The position numbers and the translations under genes are program-made. This document shows, one piece after another, positions 1-7,978 of a stretch of 64,000 bases of DNA. Position 1 is the first letter of the stretch. Every line of letters begins with the position of its first letter. Below the pieces are notes generated by a model that worked only from the letters and a program-made list of their open reading frames with translations, searched no databases and was not told the DNA's origin. This DNA is from Microcoleus sp. bin48.metabat.b7b8b9.023. GTDB lineage: Bacteria; Cyanobacteriota; Cyanobacteriia; Cyanobacteriales; Microcoleaceae. The stretch lies in the NCBI RefSeq assembly GCF_013299185.1, contig NZ_JAAFKG010000003.1, positions 180,538 through 244,537 of the forward strand, in the 5' to 3' direction.

Positions 1-297
1 TCGCTTCACGGCTTTTTGCAGCAATTCGGGTAATTTAAAATCATCTCCATCGGTAGCAAGAATCAATTCCCAGATTTCCTCTTCCGAAAATCTCTCATTT
101 ACCTTTTGGCGGCGCACGTAGAAAAGACTGGGGGATTTACCGGCTATTTCCGACATCAGAAGTTCCGCCCTATCTCTGCATTCCCAATCGCAATATTTCG
201 CTAAAGCTGCTTCTCCTTCAACTTGGCCAATAAATTTACTAATCGTGCGATCGCCACTAAATTTATATCCCCAATCTTCTGCTACTAAAGATGGCAT
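1..297 (-). CDS. Hypothetical protein, 3'-truncated by the window edge
   Basis: An open frame of 99 codons runs from an ATG at 297 off the left edge without a stop. The protein begins MPSLVAEDWGYKFSGDRT and contains an acidic, helix-rich stretch near RRQKVNERFSEEEIWELI. I recognise no catalytic motif, signal peptide or membrane segment in the visible part. Codon use and an in-frame HIP1-like GGCGATCGC fit a native cyanobacterial gene. It is followed by an AT-rich TTTTAGA spacer, so 297 is probably the true start. Function unknown. Confidence 0.55.
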   Translation of the reverse strand, partial: MPSLVAEDWGYKFSGDRTISKFIGQVEGEAALAKYCDWECRDRAELLMSEIAGKSPSLFYVRRQKVNERFSEEEIWELILATDGDDFKLPELLQKAVKR

Positions 298-300
298 ATT

Positions 301-525
301 TTGATTTTAGATTTTGGATTTTAGATTTGAGATTGGATTTAAGATTAGCATATTGGAAGACTGGGCGGTTAGAAACCGCGTCTATACAGGCGAAACCCAA
401 GGTGGTTTTACAGTCATCAGAGAATTAGGTACGTTGTTGGGCTTGAGCCTCCTTTATATATACGCCTAAAGAGGGCTGAAGCCCAACAACGTACCTTTGT
501 TAATTCTGCACAATAAAATCAAAAG
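301..525. other. Spacer with TTTTAGA repeats and dispersed palindromes
   Basis: No gene is visible. At 301-345 there is an AT-rich TTTTAGATTT-type short repeat. At 367-409 lies a piece of the GGCGGTT/AACCGCG palindrome family that recurs at 5521-5665 and 35657-35865. It is followed by the 70-bp inverted repeat listed at 427-496. Confidence 0.6.
427..496. repeat. Inverted repeat, ACGTTGTTGGGCTT family
   Basis: Two perfect 18-bp arms (427-444 and 479-496, AGGTACGTTGTTGGGCTT and its complement) flank a 34-bp loop. The same arm recurs at 18.1, 19.1 and 40.9-41.2 kb, so this is one member of a dispersed, probably non-autonomous, palindromic family. Confidence 0.8.
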
Positions 526-599
526 GGCGAATGATGGGAATTGAACCCACGAATGGTGGTACCACAAACCACTGCCTTAACCACTTGGCTACACTCGCC
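526..599 (-). tRNA. tRNA-His (GUG)
   Basis: The reverse complement folds as a complete 74-nt cloverleaf. The acceptor arm begins GGCGAGTG and ends CATTCGCC, the D-arm is GCCA...GGC, and the anticodon stem GTGGT/ACCAC encloses the loop TTGTGGT with anticodon GTG. The T-loop is TTCAATT between GTGGG and CCCAT. The extra 5' base G-1, pairing with C73, is the identity element of tRNA-His and is encoded in the DNA here. CCA is not encoded. It stands alone between repeat-rich spacers. Confidence 0.95.
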
Positions 600-770
600 A
601 TAACGTTTTTAACTATAACATAACATCTCAGCACAAGTCTAGGGGTAAAGCAAAAAAATTTCAAAATATTTTTCAGCCTCCCTAAACCGATCGCATCAAT
701 TGTGCCTGAAATTCAGCGCACAGCCAGAGTTTAGCACAATTTTCGATTTGGGCGATCGCGCAATAAAATT

Positions 771-838
771 GGTTCGTAGTGCGGGCTTGAGCCCGCATAA
801 TGCGGACTGAAGTCCGCACTACGAACCGCACTACGAAC
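771..838. repeat. Inverted repeat, GGTTCGTAGTG family
   Basis: GGTTCGTAGTGCGG at 771 is mirrored by CCGCACTACGAACC at about 815-828, followed by a second partial copy CGCACTACGAAC. The inner arms are GGGCTTGAGCCC and GGACTGAAGTCC. The same family occurs at 24141, 25541, 28575 and as a tandem array at 49637. Confidence 0.75.
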
Positions 839-867
839 TTTCATTACCCGACAGCATCTAAGTCCTG

Positions 868-970
868 GACGCAAGTGTCACAATACTTAAAGATTTTTTG
901 AGGTATGTTGTGGCGCCAAGAGTGAAGACAGCGCAACCGCATACCTTTTGTTAATGTGACAGTTGCGTCT
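868..970. repeat. MITE-like element with 16-bp terminal inverted repeats
   Basis: The left end GACGCAAGTGTCACA (868-882) and the right end TGTGACAGTTGCGTC (955-969) are inverted copies with one mismatch, enclosing a second imperfect inverted repeat (AGGTATGTTGTGG / CCGCATACCT). The right end recurs as TGTGACAGTTGCGTCT at 8530-8545 beside another palindrome, which supports a mobile repeat family. Confidence 0.5.
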
Positions 971-1232
971 CGGAATGTAAATGAAACGCCCGCGCAGCAA
1001 GCTGTCGCGCGCCCGGATCTGTGTCAGCTTGGGGCGCCGTGCACATTGTATAACATCGCGATCGGGCCCAGCGGAATAGAATAGCCTTATATCCATGTGT
1101 GCGTCTATTGTCAACTAATTTTCTTCTCTTATCTCTCTTCCTTCGCCCCGCGAAGCAAGGAGACTATGAAAGCGGTGCATTTAAAAAACTTCTTCACAAT
1201 CCAAAATCTCAAATATAAAATCTCAAATCCCT

Positions 1233-2744
1233 ATGAGCTACTGTATTAACCCAGAATGTCAAAATCCCGAAAATTCACCCACAGAAAAACTTTGCTTGAA
1301 CTGCGGCTTTAACCTATTGTTGAGACAGCGGTATCGCCCGATTAAACTCTTAGGAAGAGGTGGATTTGGCAAAACTTTCCTCGCCATTGATGAAGACATC
1401 CCCTCGCAACCGCGCTGTGCCCTCAAGCAATTTTATTTTCGCGATCGCGATCCAGTAATTTTCAACAAAGCCCTTGAATTATTCCACCAAGAAGCCGTCC
1501 GTTTAGACGAACTGGGAAAACACGAGCAAATTCCCACTTTATTAGCTGCATTTGAACAAGAAGGTCATATTTATTTAGTTCAAGAGTTTATAGACGGGCC
1601 GACTCTCAAAGAAGAATTAGACCAAAGTGTCTGCGATGAAAATCAAATTTGGCAAGTCCTGCAAGACTTATTGCCCGTGTTGCAATTCATCCACGACAAG
1701 CGCGTCATTCACCGCGACATCAAACCTGAAAATATTATCCGCCGCCAGTCGGACAACAAACTCGTATTGATCGATTTCGGCATTGCCAAACTGCTGACTG
1801 ATTCAGCTATACTCCGTTCAGCAACGCTGATCGGGAGTCAAGATTATATAGCTCCCGAACAAATGCGCGGTAAAGTATTTCCTGCTAGCGACCTTTACAG
1901 TTTAGGTGTTACTTGCATTCGCCTGATGACGCAAGTTCCGCCGTTGGATATGTACGACTGTAAAACCGAGCGCTGGTGGTGGCGCGAGTTTCTCCCCAAA
2001 GGCACGAGTATTAGCGCCGAGTTAGGTGAGATTTTGGATAAATTGCTGGAAACTCATCTTTGTGGGCGCTACAGTTTTGCGGCGGAAGTTTTGCAAGATA
2101 TCAATGCAGTTTTAGAGATTCGCCAGCAAAATTTGGTTATGCCGAAAAAGCCGATCGCCCAAACTGTGATTAATACCGATAACTCACCTGATTTCAAAGC
2201 CCTGCCAACTCCTGAGCCTACGATTTTACCGACCAAAACCACCGCCAATTCCGCAGAAACTTTGTCCTTATCAAGGATTTCAAATCTCGAACTGACCCTA
2301 CTTTCTGTCAGGGGAGTTGATTATACCAAACTGCGGAATTTTTTGTCAAGTAAAAAGTGGAAAGAAGCCGATCGCGAAACTTGGGCCGTGATGTGTCAAT
2401 CTCTGTCGCTGACACCGGGAATTCAGCTAGAAATCAGCCAAATTTACAAGTTACCATGCGAAGATTTGCAAATAGTCGATCGCCTGTGGCTGCACTACAG
2501 TCAAGGTCGGTTTGGCTTCAGCGTCCAAAAGGAAATCTACGAAAGCGTTAAGGGAGATTATGTCAGATTTTGCGATCGGGTAAACTGGCCAACCTACAAT
2601 TCAACTACCAGTCCAGGAAAACTTAAATTTACTCAGCAAGCACCAATTGGACACCTCCCATCTCGCAGTTGGGTAGGCGGCATTCAGTGGCTGCGACATC
2701 TCGATGCCCTGTCAGCAAAATTAACCGAGTGCGACAACAATTGA
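1233..2744 (+). CDS. Serine/threonine protein kinase with C-terminal GUN4 domain
   Basis: The 503-residue protein has a Cys4 zinc-ribbon-like N-terminus (C4, C9, C21, C24), then a Hanks-type kinase: glycine loop GRGGFGKT (41-48), ATP lysine in ALK (K65), catalytic HRDIKPEN (160-167), DFG (181-183) and APEQ (207-210). After a proline-rich linker (about 310-345), residues 356-500 match GUN4, with GVDYTKLRNFL, KEADRETW, LPCEDLQIVDRLW and GRFGFSVQ. GUN4 binds porphyrins and stimulates Mg-chelatase in chlorophyll synthesis; kinase-GUN4 fusions are known in cyanobacteria. The inference is a kinase whose output responds to, or acts on, tetrapyrrole metabolism. No transmembrane segment is seen. The gene is followed by short tandem repeats. 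Confidence 0.93.
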   Translation: MSYCINPECQNPENSPTEKLCLNCGFNLLLRQRYRPIKLLGRGGFGKTFLAIDEDIPSQPRCALKQFYFRDRDPVIFNKALELFHQEAVRLDELGKHEQIPTLLAAFEQEGHIYLVQEFIDGPTLKEELDQSVCDENQIWQVLQDLLPVLQFIHDKRVIHRDIKPENIIRRQSDNKLVLIDFGIAKLLTDSAILRSATLIGSQDYIAPEQMRGKVFPASDLYSLGVTCIRLMTQVPPLDMYDCKTERWWWREFLPKGTSISAELGEILDKLLETHLCGRYSFAAEVLQDINAVLEIRQQNLVMPKKPIAQTVINTDNSPDFKALPTPEPTILPTKTTANSAETLSLSRISNLELTLLSVRGVDYTKLRNFLSSKKWKEADRETWAVMCQSLSLTPGIQLEISQIYKLPCEDLQIVDRLWLHYSQGRFGFSVQKEIYESVKGDYVRFCDRVNWPTYNSTTSPGKLKFTQQAPIGHLPSRSWVGGIQWLRHLDALSAKLTECDNN

Positions 2745-2747
2745 TAT

Positions 2748-2848
2748 TTGACAGTTGACAGTTGACAGTTGACAGTTGACAGTTGACTAATAACTAGCAA
2801 CTAATAACTAGCAACTAATGACTAATGACTAATGACCAATGACCAATG
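2748..2848. repeat. Short tandem repeats (TTGACAG and AACTAATGACT types)
   Basis: About five TTGACAG heptamers are followed by repeated ACTAGCAACTAATA and CTAATGACC units. These short tandemly repeated sequences are typical of filamentous cyanobacteria. An ATG within them opens a longer frame into the catalase gene, but it is not the likely start. Confidence 0.85.
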
Positions 2849-3015
2849 ACTTCTACTTAACTCTACCTGAAAGCAGAGAAATTGGTTCCCCTAGATGTAT
2901 CCAGCGACCGAGGTTCAGTGCGATCGCTTGTCGCACAATGGATGCTGAAGGTAAACACAGATACAGTCGGAAATCTGACGACTGTAACAACCGAACTAAA
3001 GAGAGGTATCGATCG

Positions 3016-3699
3016 ATGTTTTTTCACAAAAAGCAACTAATGTCTGCGGTAACAGTAGACGAAGCCAACCCCCGTTTTGCCCAACTGCTGCTAGAACAGT
3101 TTGGCGGAGCAACCGGAGAACTGACAGCAGCTTTGCAATACTGGGTGCAGTCCTTTCACTGTGAAAATGCAGAGATTAAGGATATGCTTCAAGATATTGC
3201 GATCGAAGAATTCAGCCACTTAGAAATGGTGGGCAAACTGATCGAAGCTCACACCAAAAACGTTGACCAAACAGAAGCTTACAAAAGCACTTTGTTTGCA
3301 GTCAGAGGTGTAGGCCCGCACTTGTTAGATAGCCAAGGTCAAGCTTGGACGGGGGCTTACGTCAACGAAGGCGGCGATGTTGTCCGCGATTTGCGCGCTA
3401 ATATCGGTGCGGAAGCAGGAGCTCGCCAAACCTACGAAGCATTGATTGAACTAGCGCCGGATGCGGGAACGAAAAAGACGCTGCACTTCTTGTTGACTCG
3501 GGAAATTTCCCACACTCAAATGTTCATGAATGCCCTACAATCTATGGGCAAACTTACCGATCCGTTCTTCGGAAATATCCAGCCAGATTCAACAGTAGAT
3601 TTGTTCTTTAACTTGTCCGGCGATGCCAAAGACCAACCAAATGCTTTGAACTCTGAACCTAATTTCAAGTATATCGCCGAGCCGGCTCCCCAAGGTTAA
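3016..3699 (+). CDS. Manganese-containing catalase
   Basis: This 227-residue ferritin-like four-helix protein decomposes hydrogen peroxide with a dinuclear manganese site, without heme. The N-terminus MFFHKKQL is characteristic of the family. Metal-ligand motifs are visible: E in GELTAALQYW, EEFSHLEM in the second helix, the E of NIGAEAGARQTYEAL, and H in TREISHTQMF. I chose the ATG at 3016 because family members begin MFxHKK and a GAGAGG ribosome-binding site lies at 3001-3006. An in-frame ATG at 2839 would add 59 residues that look like translated short repeats and do not fit the family. Cytoplasmic, stress-protective role. It stands alone with repeats on both sides. Confidence 0.93.
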   Translation: MFFHKKQLMSAVTVDEANPRFAQLLLEQFGGATGELTAALQYWVQSFHCENAEIKDMLQDIAIEEFSHLEMVGKLIEAHTKNVDQTEAYKSTLFAVRGVGPHLLDSQGQAWTGAYVNEGGDVVRDLRANIGAEAGARQTYEALIELAPDAGTKKTLHFLLTREISHTQMFMNALQSMGKLTDPFFGNIQPDSTVDLFFNLSGDAKDQPNALNSEPNFKYIAEPAPQG

Positions 3700-3749
3700 T
3701 TAGAATATCCGGAAACCTATATCCCAATACGCTTCAGATAAGACCGATC

Positions 3750-3842
3750 CCCCCTTAGCTTGCCCCCTACTCCCCCTTAAAAAAGGGGGAACAAGAAGTC
3801 GCTCAAAGTCCCCCGACTATTCGGGGGATTTAGGGGGATCTC
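3750..3842. repeat. CCCCC/GGGGG palindromic intergenic repeat
   Basis: C-rich blocks (CCCCCTACTCCCCC, CCCCCGACTATTCGGGGG) alternate with their complements (AAAAAAGGGGG, TTTAGGGGGATC), giving nested hairpins. This is an intergenic repeat of a type common in cyanobacteria. No coding potential. Confidence 0.6.
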
Positions 3843-3879
3843 CGGGGAATTAACAGTGTTAACTGAGCCGTATTGACTT

Positions 3880-3912
3880 ATATCCCCGACTTCTCTAAGA
3901 AGTCGGGGATAT
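3880..3912. terminator. Perfect 15-bp hairpin after the catalase gene
   Basis: ATATCCCCGACTTCT (3880-3894) and AGAAGTCGGGGATAT (3898-3912) form a 15-bp perfect stem with a 3-nt loop, followed by TGTTATGTTTTTTAG. It could terminate the catalase transcript, but it sits 180 bp from the stop codon and may instead be another dispersed palindrome. Confidence 0.45.
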
Positions 3913-3992
3913 CACTGTTATGTTTTTTAGGAATTTAGGCTCCCAGATGTTAAAATTATTCAACATCATCGAACATTAAGCTCAAATCCATA

Positions 3993-4733
3993 TTGAAATT
4001 GCGATCGACTTACCTATTAGTTTCTCACGGCAGCCGCGACCCCAGACCGCAAGTAGCTTTGGAAAACCTGGCTCAACTGCTGTCTGATAATTTGGCCCAC
4101 TCCTTTCCCGCAGTCGCCACCGCCACCCTAGAACTCGGCCCCGCGCCACTCCACGAACAAATTTGCAGTTTTGGCGATCGTACCATGTCCCTAGGATTTA
4201 CTCAATTGCAAATCCTGCCCGTATTTTTATTACCGGGAGTGCACGTCGCCGAAGACATCCCCGCAGAGGTGGAAATTGCCCAGAAAACTTTTGGTTCCCG
4301 GTTAAAAATTGAAGTGCGCCCGCATTTAGGTTCCCAAGTAGCAGGATTAACAAACTTGCTACAAACTCAGATGCAAGAGCTAGCTTTTGTCCCCAATTTG
4401 CTATCCCCAAAATGGATTGTACTATCTCACGGCAGCCGCCGCCCAGGAGGTAACTCGACATTTGAACAAATCGCCAGCCAACTCGGTGCCGAGACTGCTT
4501 ATTGGTCGGTAAAGCCGAGTTTGGAAGAACGAATTGACAGTTTAGTTCGTGATGGACAGCAGCAAATAGGAATTGTGCCATACTTCTTATTTAATGGAGG
4601 AATTACAGATGCGATCGCCAAAAATGTCGAGCAGCTACAGCAGCAATTTCCCACGGCAGAACTTCATCTCGCAAATCCTCTAGGCGCCAGTGTAGAATTA
4701 GCAGACTTAATTCGGGATTTAATTCACAAATGA
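3993..4733 (+). CDS. Sirohydrochlorin chelatase (CbiX/SirB family)
   Basis: The 246-residue protein carries the CbiX-type N-terminal motif LLVSHGSRDPRP and a second copy, VLSHGSRRPGG, near residue 143, so it has the two-lobed chelatase fold. ELGPAPLHEQI and PVFLLPGVHVAEDIP are also typical. The family inserts Fe2+ or Co2+ into sirohydrochlorin for siroheme or cobalamin. The start at 3993 is a TTG; I see no better start, since the conserved SHGSRDP motif begins within ten residues. The stop overlaps the next gene's start (ATGA at 4730-4733), implying translational coupling with the uroporphyrinogen methyltransferase that makes its precursor. The metal used cannot be told from sequence. Confidence 0.88.
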   Translation: MKLRSTYLLVSHGSRDPRPQVALENLAQLLSDNLAHSFPAVATATLELGPAPLHEQICSFGDRTMSLGFTQLQILPVFLLPGVHVAEDIPAEVEIAQKTFGSRLKIEVRPHLGSQVAGLTNLLQTQMQELAFVPNLLSPKWIVLSHGSRRPGGNSTFEQIASQLGAETAYWSVKPSLEERIDSLVRDGQQQIGIVPYFLFNGGITDAIAKNVEQLQQQFPTAELHLANPLGASVELADLIRDLIHK

Positions 4734-5575
4734 ATCGCAAAGACACAGAAGAGGTCAAGGAAGCAAGAAAAATGTCTTTAGGTAAAGTGTATTTAGTAGG
4801 TGCAGGCCCCGGAGATCCGGGTTTAATGACTTTGAAGGGAAAAGCGCTGTTAGAGTGCGCGGATGTGGTGATTTACGATGCTTTAGTCAGCCCTCAAATT
4901 TTGGCAGTCATCAACCCCCAAGCAGAACGAATTGATGCCGGGAAACGCAAAGGCCGCCACTCGTTAATGCAGGACGAAACTACTCAGTTAATGATAGACA
5001 AAGCTCAAGATAATGCGATCGTAGTTCGTCTCAAAGGCGGCGATCCGTTTATTTTTGGGCGCGGCGGCGAAGAAATGGAAGATTTGGTGAAAGCTAGAGT
5101 TGCGGTGGAAGTTGTACCCGGTGTCACTTCTGGAATTGCGGCCGCAGCCTATGCGGGAATTCCTCTGACGCATCGATCGTACAGTTCGTCAGTCACTTTT
5201 GTCACCGGCCACGAATCAGCCGGAAAATATCGCCCGGAGGTTAACTGGCAGGCGATCGCCCGCGGCTCCGAAACCATTGTAGTATACATGGGAATCCACA
5301 ATTTGCCTCACATTATCGGCGAGCTCACAGCAGCCGAATTGAGCGCAGAAACGCCCGTAGCCTTGGTGCGCTGGGGAACGCGGCCGGAACAAGAAGAATT
5401 GATCGGCACTTTGAGTACAATTGTAGAGCAAGTTGAGGCGACTGGATTTGCAGCCCCGGCGATCGCGGTAATCGGAAATGTCGTCAATTTGCACTCTATA
5501 TTGTCTGGCTGTCGGCCATCTCAGACGGCGGTTGAAACCGCACCTACACAAACGATTTCTGCCTCCGCAGACTGA
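4730..5575 (+). CDS. cobA: Uroporphyrinogen-III C-methyltransferase (SUMT)
   Basis: The protein converts uroporphyrinogen III to precorrin-2 using two S-adenosylmethionine. Diagnostic motifs are VYLVGAGPGDPGLMTLKG, VVIYDALVS, VRLKGGDPFIFGRGGEE, VPGVTSGIAAAAYAGIPLTHR and FVTGHE. The conserved start MSLGKVYLVG could use the internal ATG at 4772; the upstream ATG at 4730 overlaps the chelatase stop and adds 14 charged residues. It acts directly before the chelatase product step. The last 18 codons, from about 5521, lie inside a dispersed palindromic repeat that also supplies the stop codon, so the C-terminus appears altered by repeat insertion. It is the sole methylase domain, not a CysG fusion. 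Confidence 0.93.
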   Translation: MNRKDTEEVKEARKMSLGKVYLVGAGPGDPGLMTLKGKALLECADVVIYDALVSPQILAVINPQAERIDAGKRKGRHSLMQDETTQLMIDKAQDNAIVVRLKGGDPFIFGRGGEEMEDLVKARVAVEVVPGVTSGIAAAAYAGIPLTHRSYSSSVTFVTGHESAGKYRPEVNWQAIARGSETIVVYMGIHNLPHIIGELTAAELSAETPVALVRWGTRPEQEELIGTLSTIVEQVEATGFAAPAIAVIGNVVNLHSILSGCRPSQTAVETAPTQTISASAD

Positions 5576-5665
5576 AAAAAATAAATTAAATCTAACCATC
5601 TTTGTCTTGAACCCGCGGAGGCGGGTTTTGTCTGTGTAGACGCGGTTTCTAACCGCCGTGTTTTC
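5521..5665. repeat. Palindromic repeat overlapping the cobA 3' end
   Basis: The left arm AGACGGCGGTTGAAACCGC (from 5521) with CTACACAAACG is mirrored by TGTGTAGACGCGG and TTTCTAACCGCCGT (to about 5662), with CCGCGGAGGCGGG in between. The same module occurs at 367, 35657-35865 and 40503-40577. Its left arm is coding (end of cobA). A further family member with GTGAGGACTTAG and AAGTCCTCAC follows at 5675-5720. Confidence 0.75.
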
Positions 5666-5725
5666 GTATATACCCGGTGAGGACTTAGGATAAGAAGGAC
5701 TAAAGTCCTCACTACAAACCTATTT

Positions 5726-7978
5726 TCAACGCGCCACCTGCCGCATATATTCCCCCCACAACTGAGCCGCATTTGCACTACCTCCGCCAGTCGGAGAATT
5801 ATCGTCATTTCCCAACCAAACTCCTGTCACCAGTTGCTGGCTGGGAATATAACCGACAAACCACAAATCTTTATTGTCATTAGTCGTGCCTGTTTTTCCA
5901 GCTTCTCCCAAGCCCAAAGCAGCACTGCTGCCCGTACCTCCTCGGACAACTCCTTGCAGCATATCAGTCATCGTATCCGCGACGCCTTCAGAAACTAATT
6001 GTCGGTTGGCAATCCCATCTTTTTGATAGTCATAAATCACCCGACAACTTTTAAAATCATTGCGATTTTTGCAATCGCTGCTATCAATAATTCGCTTGAT
6101 TACGTGGGGGCGATTACCCAAACCTCGGTTAGCTAAAACCCCGAATGCACCAGTCAATTGTAATACATTGACTTCACTTTCACCTAATACTAAACCAGGG
6201 GAAGAACGCAGGGGAGATGTAATTCCCAAACGTCTCGCCATTCCTACTACATTGTCTAAGCCGACATCTTGCGCGACTCTCAAAGCAATGGGATTTTCCG
6301 ACTGTGCTAAACCCCGATACATATCAGCACTACCGCTGGTTCTGGCGCAGCCGTTATAACTTTGTCCGCCCCAAGAAAGCGGCTCACAAGAATAAGTCTT
6401 ACTGGGTGGGATTCCGCTTTCTAGGGCGGCTGCATAGGTGAAAATCTTAAATGTAGAACCGGGCTGTCTCAATGCTTGCGTTGCCCGATTAAACTGACTT
6501 TGCAAGTAATCTACGCCCCCAACTAATGCTAAGACTTCCCCGGTTGTAGAATTGAGAGTTACTACAGCTCCTTGAGAAAAACCTGCATTCGCTCCGGCAT
6601 TTTCTACGGCATTTTTGAGGGAAGATTCAGCTACTTTTTGCAGGCCGGGATTTAAGCCTGTTTCTACAATAAAATTGCCTTCTCTGGCTAACTGCTCCCC
6701 CAGCAAAAACTCCAATTCGTCAAATACATAATTGTAGAAATAAGGCGCGATCGTACTTTGCAGGTATTGGCGGGCTTTGGGATTGATGTCAATTCGCGAT
6801 CGCCTCGCGCGATCGGCTTCTTCCTGAGAAACCGTCCCCATGGCGCGCATTCGTTCGATTACTCGATCGCGATACTGCACCGCCAACTGATAATTTTGAA
6901 TCGGATTAAAACTGTTTGGCCCGGGCAAAATCCCCGCCAAAGTCGCCGCCTCCGATAAAGTCAAATCCTTCGCCGACTTGGCAAAATAAAATCGAGACGC
7001 ATCCTCAAAACCGTAGAGGTCAATTCCCAAAAACACGCGATTTAAATAAGTCAGCAACAGCTCATCTTTGCTGTAATAACTCTCCAGTTTCAAAGCAACT
7101 ACTGCTTCCCGGAATTTGCGTCCGCCCGAATCTTGAGTACCTACATAATCTCGAAACAAACTCCGGGCTAACTGCTGCGTCAGAGTGCTGCCGCCTTCGC
7201 GAATTCCTCCCCCGCGAACGTTGGTTAAAAGTGCTCGCAAAACACCGATCGGATCTACGCCCAAATGCCAATTGTAGCGGCTGTCTTCCGAAGCAAGTAC
7301 CGCCTTGGATAAATAAGGCGAAAAATCCTGCAATTGCTTCAATTCTAAGTGAGCGTTATTCTGAGGGGGACGCAGCGGAGTTTGTCCGTCGCGGGCGTAA
7401 ACAATCACGGGGCCGTTGATACTTCTGGGTAGAGGCCGCACTTGAAACTTGGTCGATTCAACACCAACCAAAATAGCTATCAGAGTTGTGATTCCGCTGA
7501 CACCGTAAAAGCTGTAACGCAAAAATTCTAAATACCAAGGTGGCGGATCTACATACTGAACTCTGACGGCGGCGGCGAGTTCGGGCGGCCCTAATGTGAA
7601 CACGTCTCCGTGACGGAGGGACATACTTTTAATTCGTCTTTTCCCTCTGTAAATGCCGTTGGTAGAGTCTTCGTCTTTAATTACAAAAGGTGTTCGCCGT
7701 CGAGTATCCCGCGACAGGGATAGGTGTACGTGGCTGACAACGGGATTGCGAACTACAATATCTGAAGCTTTGGACGATCGACCTAGCAAATATCGATCGC
7801 CCAATAGCGGATAAACCTCAGCTTTAGCCGCACCTGCATCCTGCACCCACAGTTCGGGTACTTTGGCATTCGGTTTCAGGGCTAGCTGGTTAAAATTAAC
7901 CTTGGCAATTGTCTGGACTGCTTGGGTAATCGCACCCAAGACGGTTTGAGGTTTGCGGGGCGGCTGCGGTGGGGTCAT
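5726..7978 (-). CDS. Class A penicillin-binding protein with N-terminal FHA domain
   Basis: This 750-residue bifunctional peptidoglycan synthase has, in order, a cytoplasmic FHA domain (about 55-140: YLLGRSSKASDIVV, VSHVHLSLSRD, DEDSTNGIYRG), one membrane segment (about 155-175), a GT51 transglycosylase (AVLASEDSRYNWH with catalytic Glu; EGGSTLTQQLARS) and a transpeptidase with STFK (about 507), SEN and KTGTT (about 692). The ATG at 7978 starts MTPPQPPRKPQT; the frame extends to a TTG at 8032 but the ATG is the better start. FHA domains bind phosphothreonine, so cell-wall synthesis may be tuned by a Ser/Thr kinase such as the one at 1233. The combination is known from cyanobacteria. Family role: polymerises and cross-links glycan strands in the periplasm. 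Confidence 0.92.
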   Translation of the reverse strand: MTPPQPPRKPQTVLGAITQAVQTIAKVNFNQLALKPNAKVPELWVQDAGAAKAEVYPLLGDRYLLGRSSKASDIVVRNPVVSHVHLSLSRDTRRRTPFVIKDEDSTNGIYRGKRRIKSMSLRHGDVFTLGPPELAAAVRVQYVDPPPWYLEFLRYSFYGVSGITTLIAILVGVESTKFQVRPLPRSINGPVIVYARDGQTPLRPPQNNAHLELKQLQDFSPYLSKAVLASEDSRYNWHLGVDPIGVLRALLTNVRGGGIREGGSTLTQQLARSLFRDYVGTQDSGGRKFREAVVALKLESYYSKDELLLTYLNRVFLGIDLYGFEDASRFYFAKSAKDLTLSEAATLAGILPGPNSFNPIQNYQLAVQYRDRVIERMRAMGTVSQEEADRARRSRIDINPKARQYLQSTIAPYFYNYVFDELEFLLGEQLAREGNFIVETGLNPGLQKVAESSLKNAVENAGANAGFSQGAVVTLNSTTGEVLALVGGVDYLQSQFNRATQALRQPGSTFKIFTYAAALESGIPPSKTYSCEPLSWGGQSYNGCARTSGSADMYRGLAQSENPIALRVAQDVGLDNVVGMARRLGITSPLRSSPGLVLGESEVNVLQLTGAFGVLANRGLGNRPHVIKRIIDSSDCKNRNDFKSCRVIYDYQKDGIANRQLVSEGVADTMTDMLQGVVRGGTGSSAALGLGEAGKTGTTNDNKDLWFVGYIPSQQLVTGVWLGNDDNSPTGGGSANAAQLWGEYMRQVAR

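Larger units (their letters stand above)
600..1232. other. Repeat-bearing spacer upstream of the kinase gene
   Basis: No convincing gene is present. The segment holds two palindromic repeats (771-838 and 868-970) and, just before the kinase start, AT-rich AAATCTCAAAT short repeats (1197-1230). A 75-codon open frame on the minus strand (887-1114) spans the second palindrome and looks fortuitous. Confidence 0.6.

Noticed and set aside
887..1114. 75-residue minus-strand protein
   Set aside because: Overlaps a MITE-like palindrome and resembles no family.
2839..3015. N-terminal extension of the manganese catalase
   Set aside because: The family starts MFxHKK; upstream codons are short tandem repeats and there is a good ribosome-binding site before 3016.
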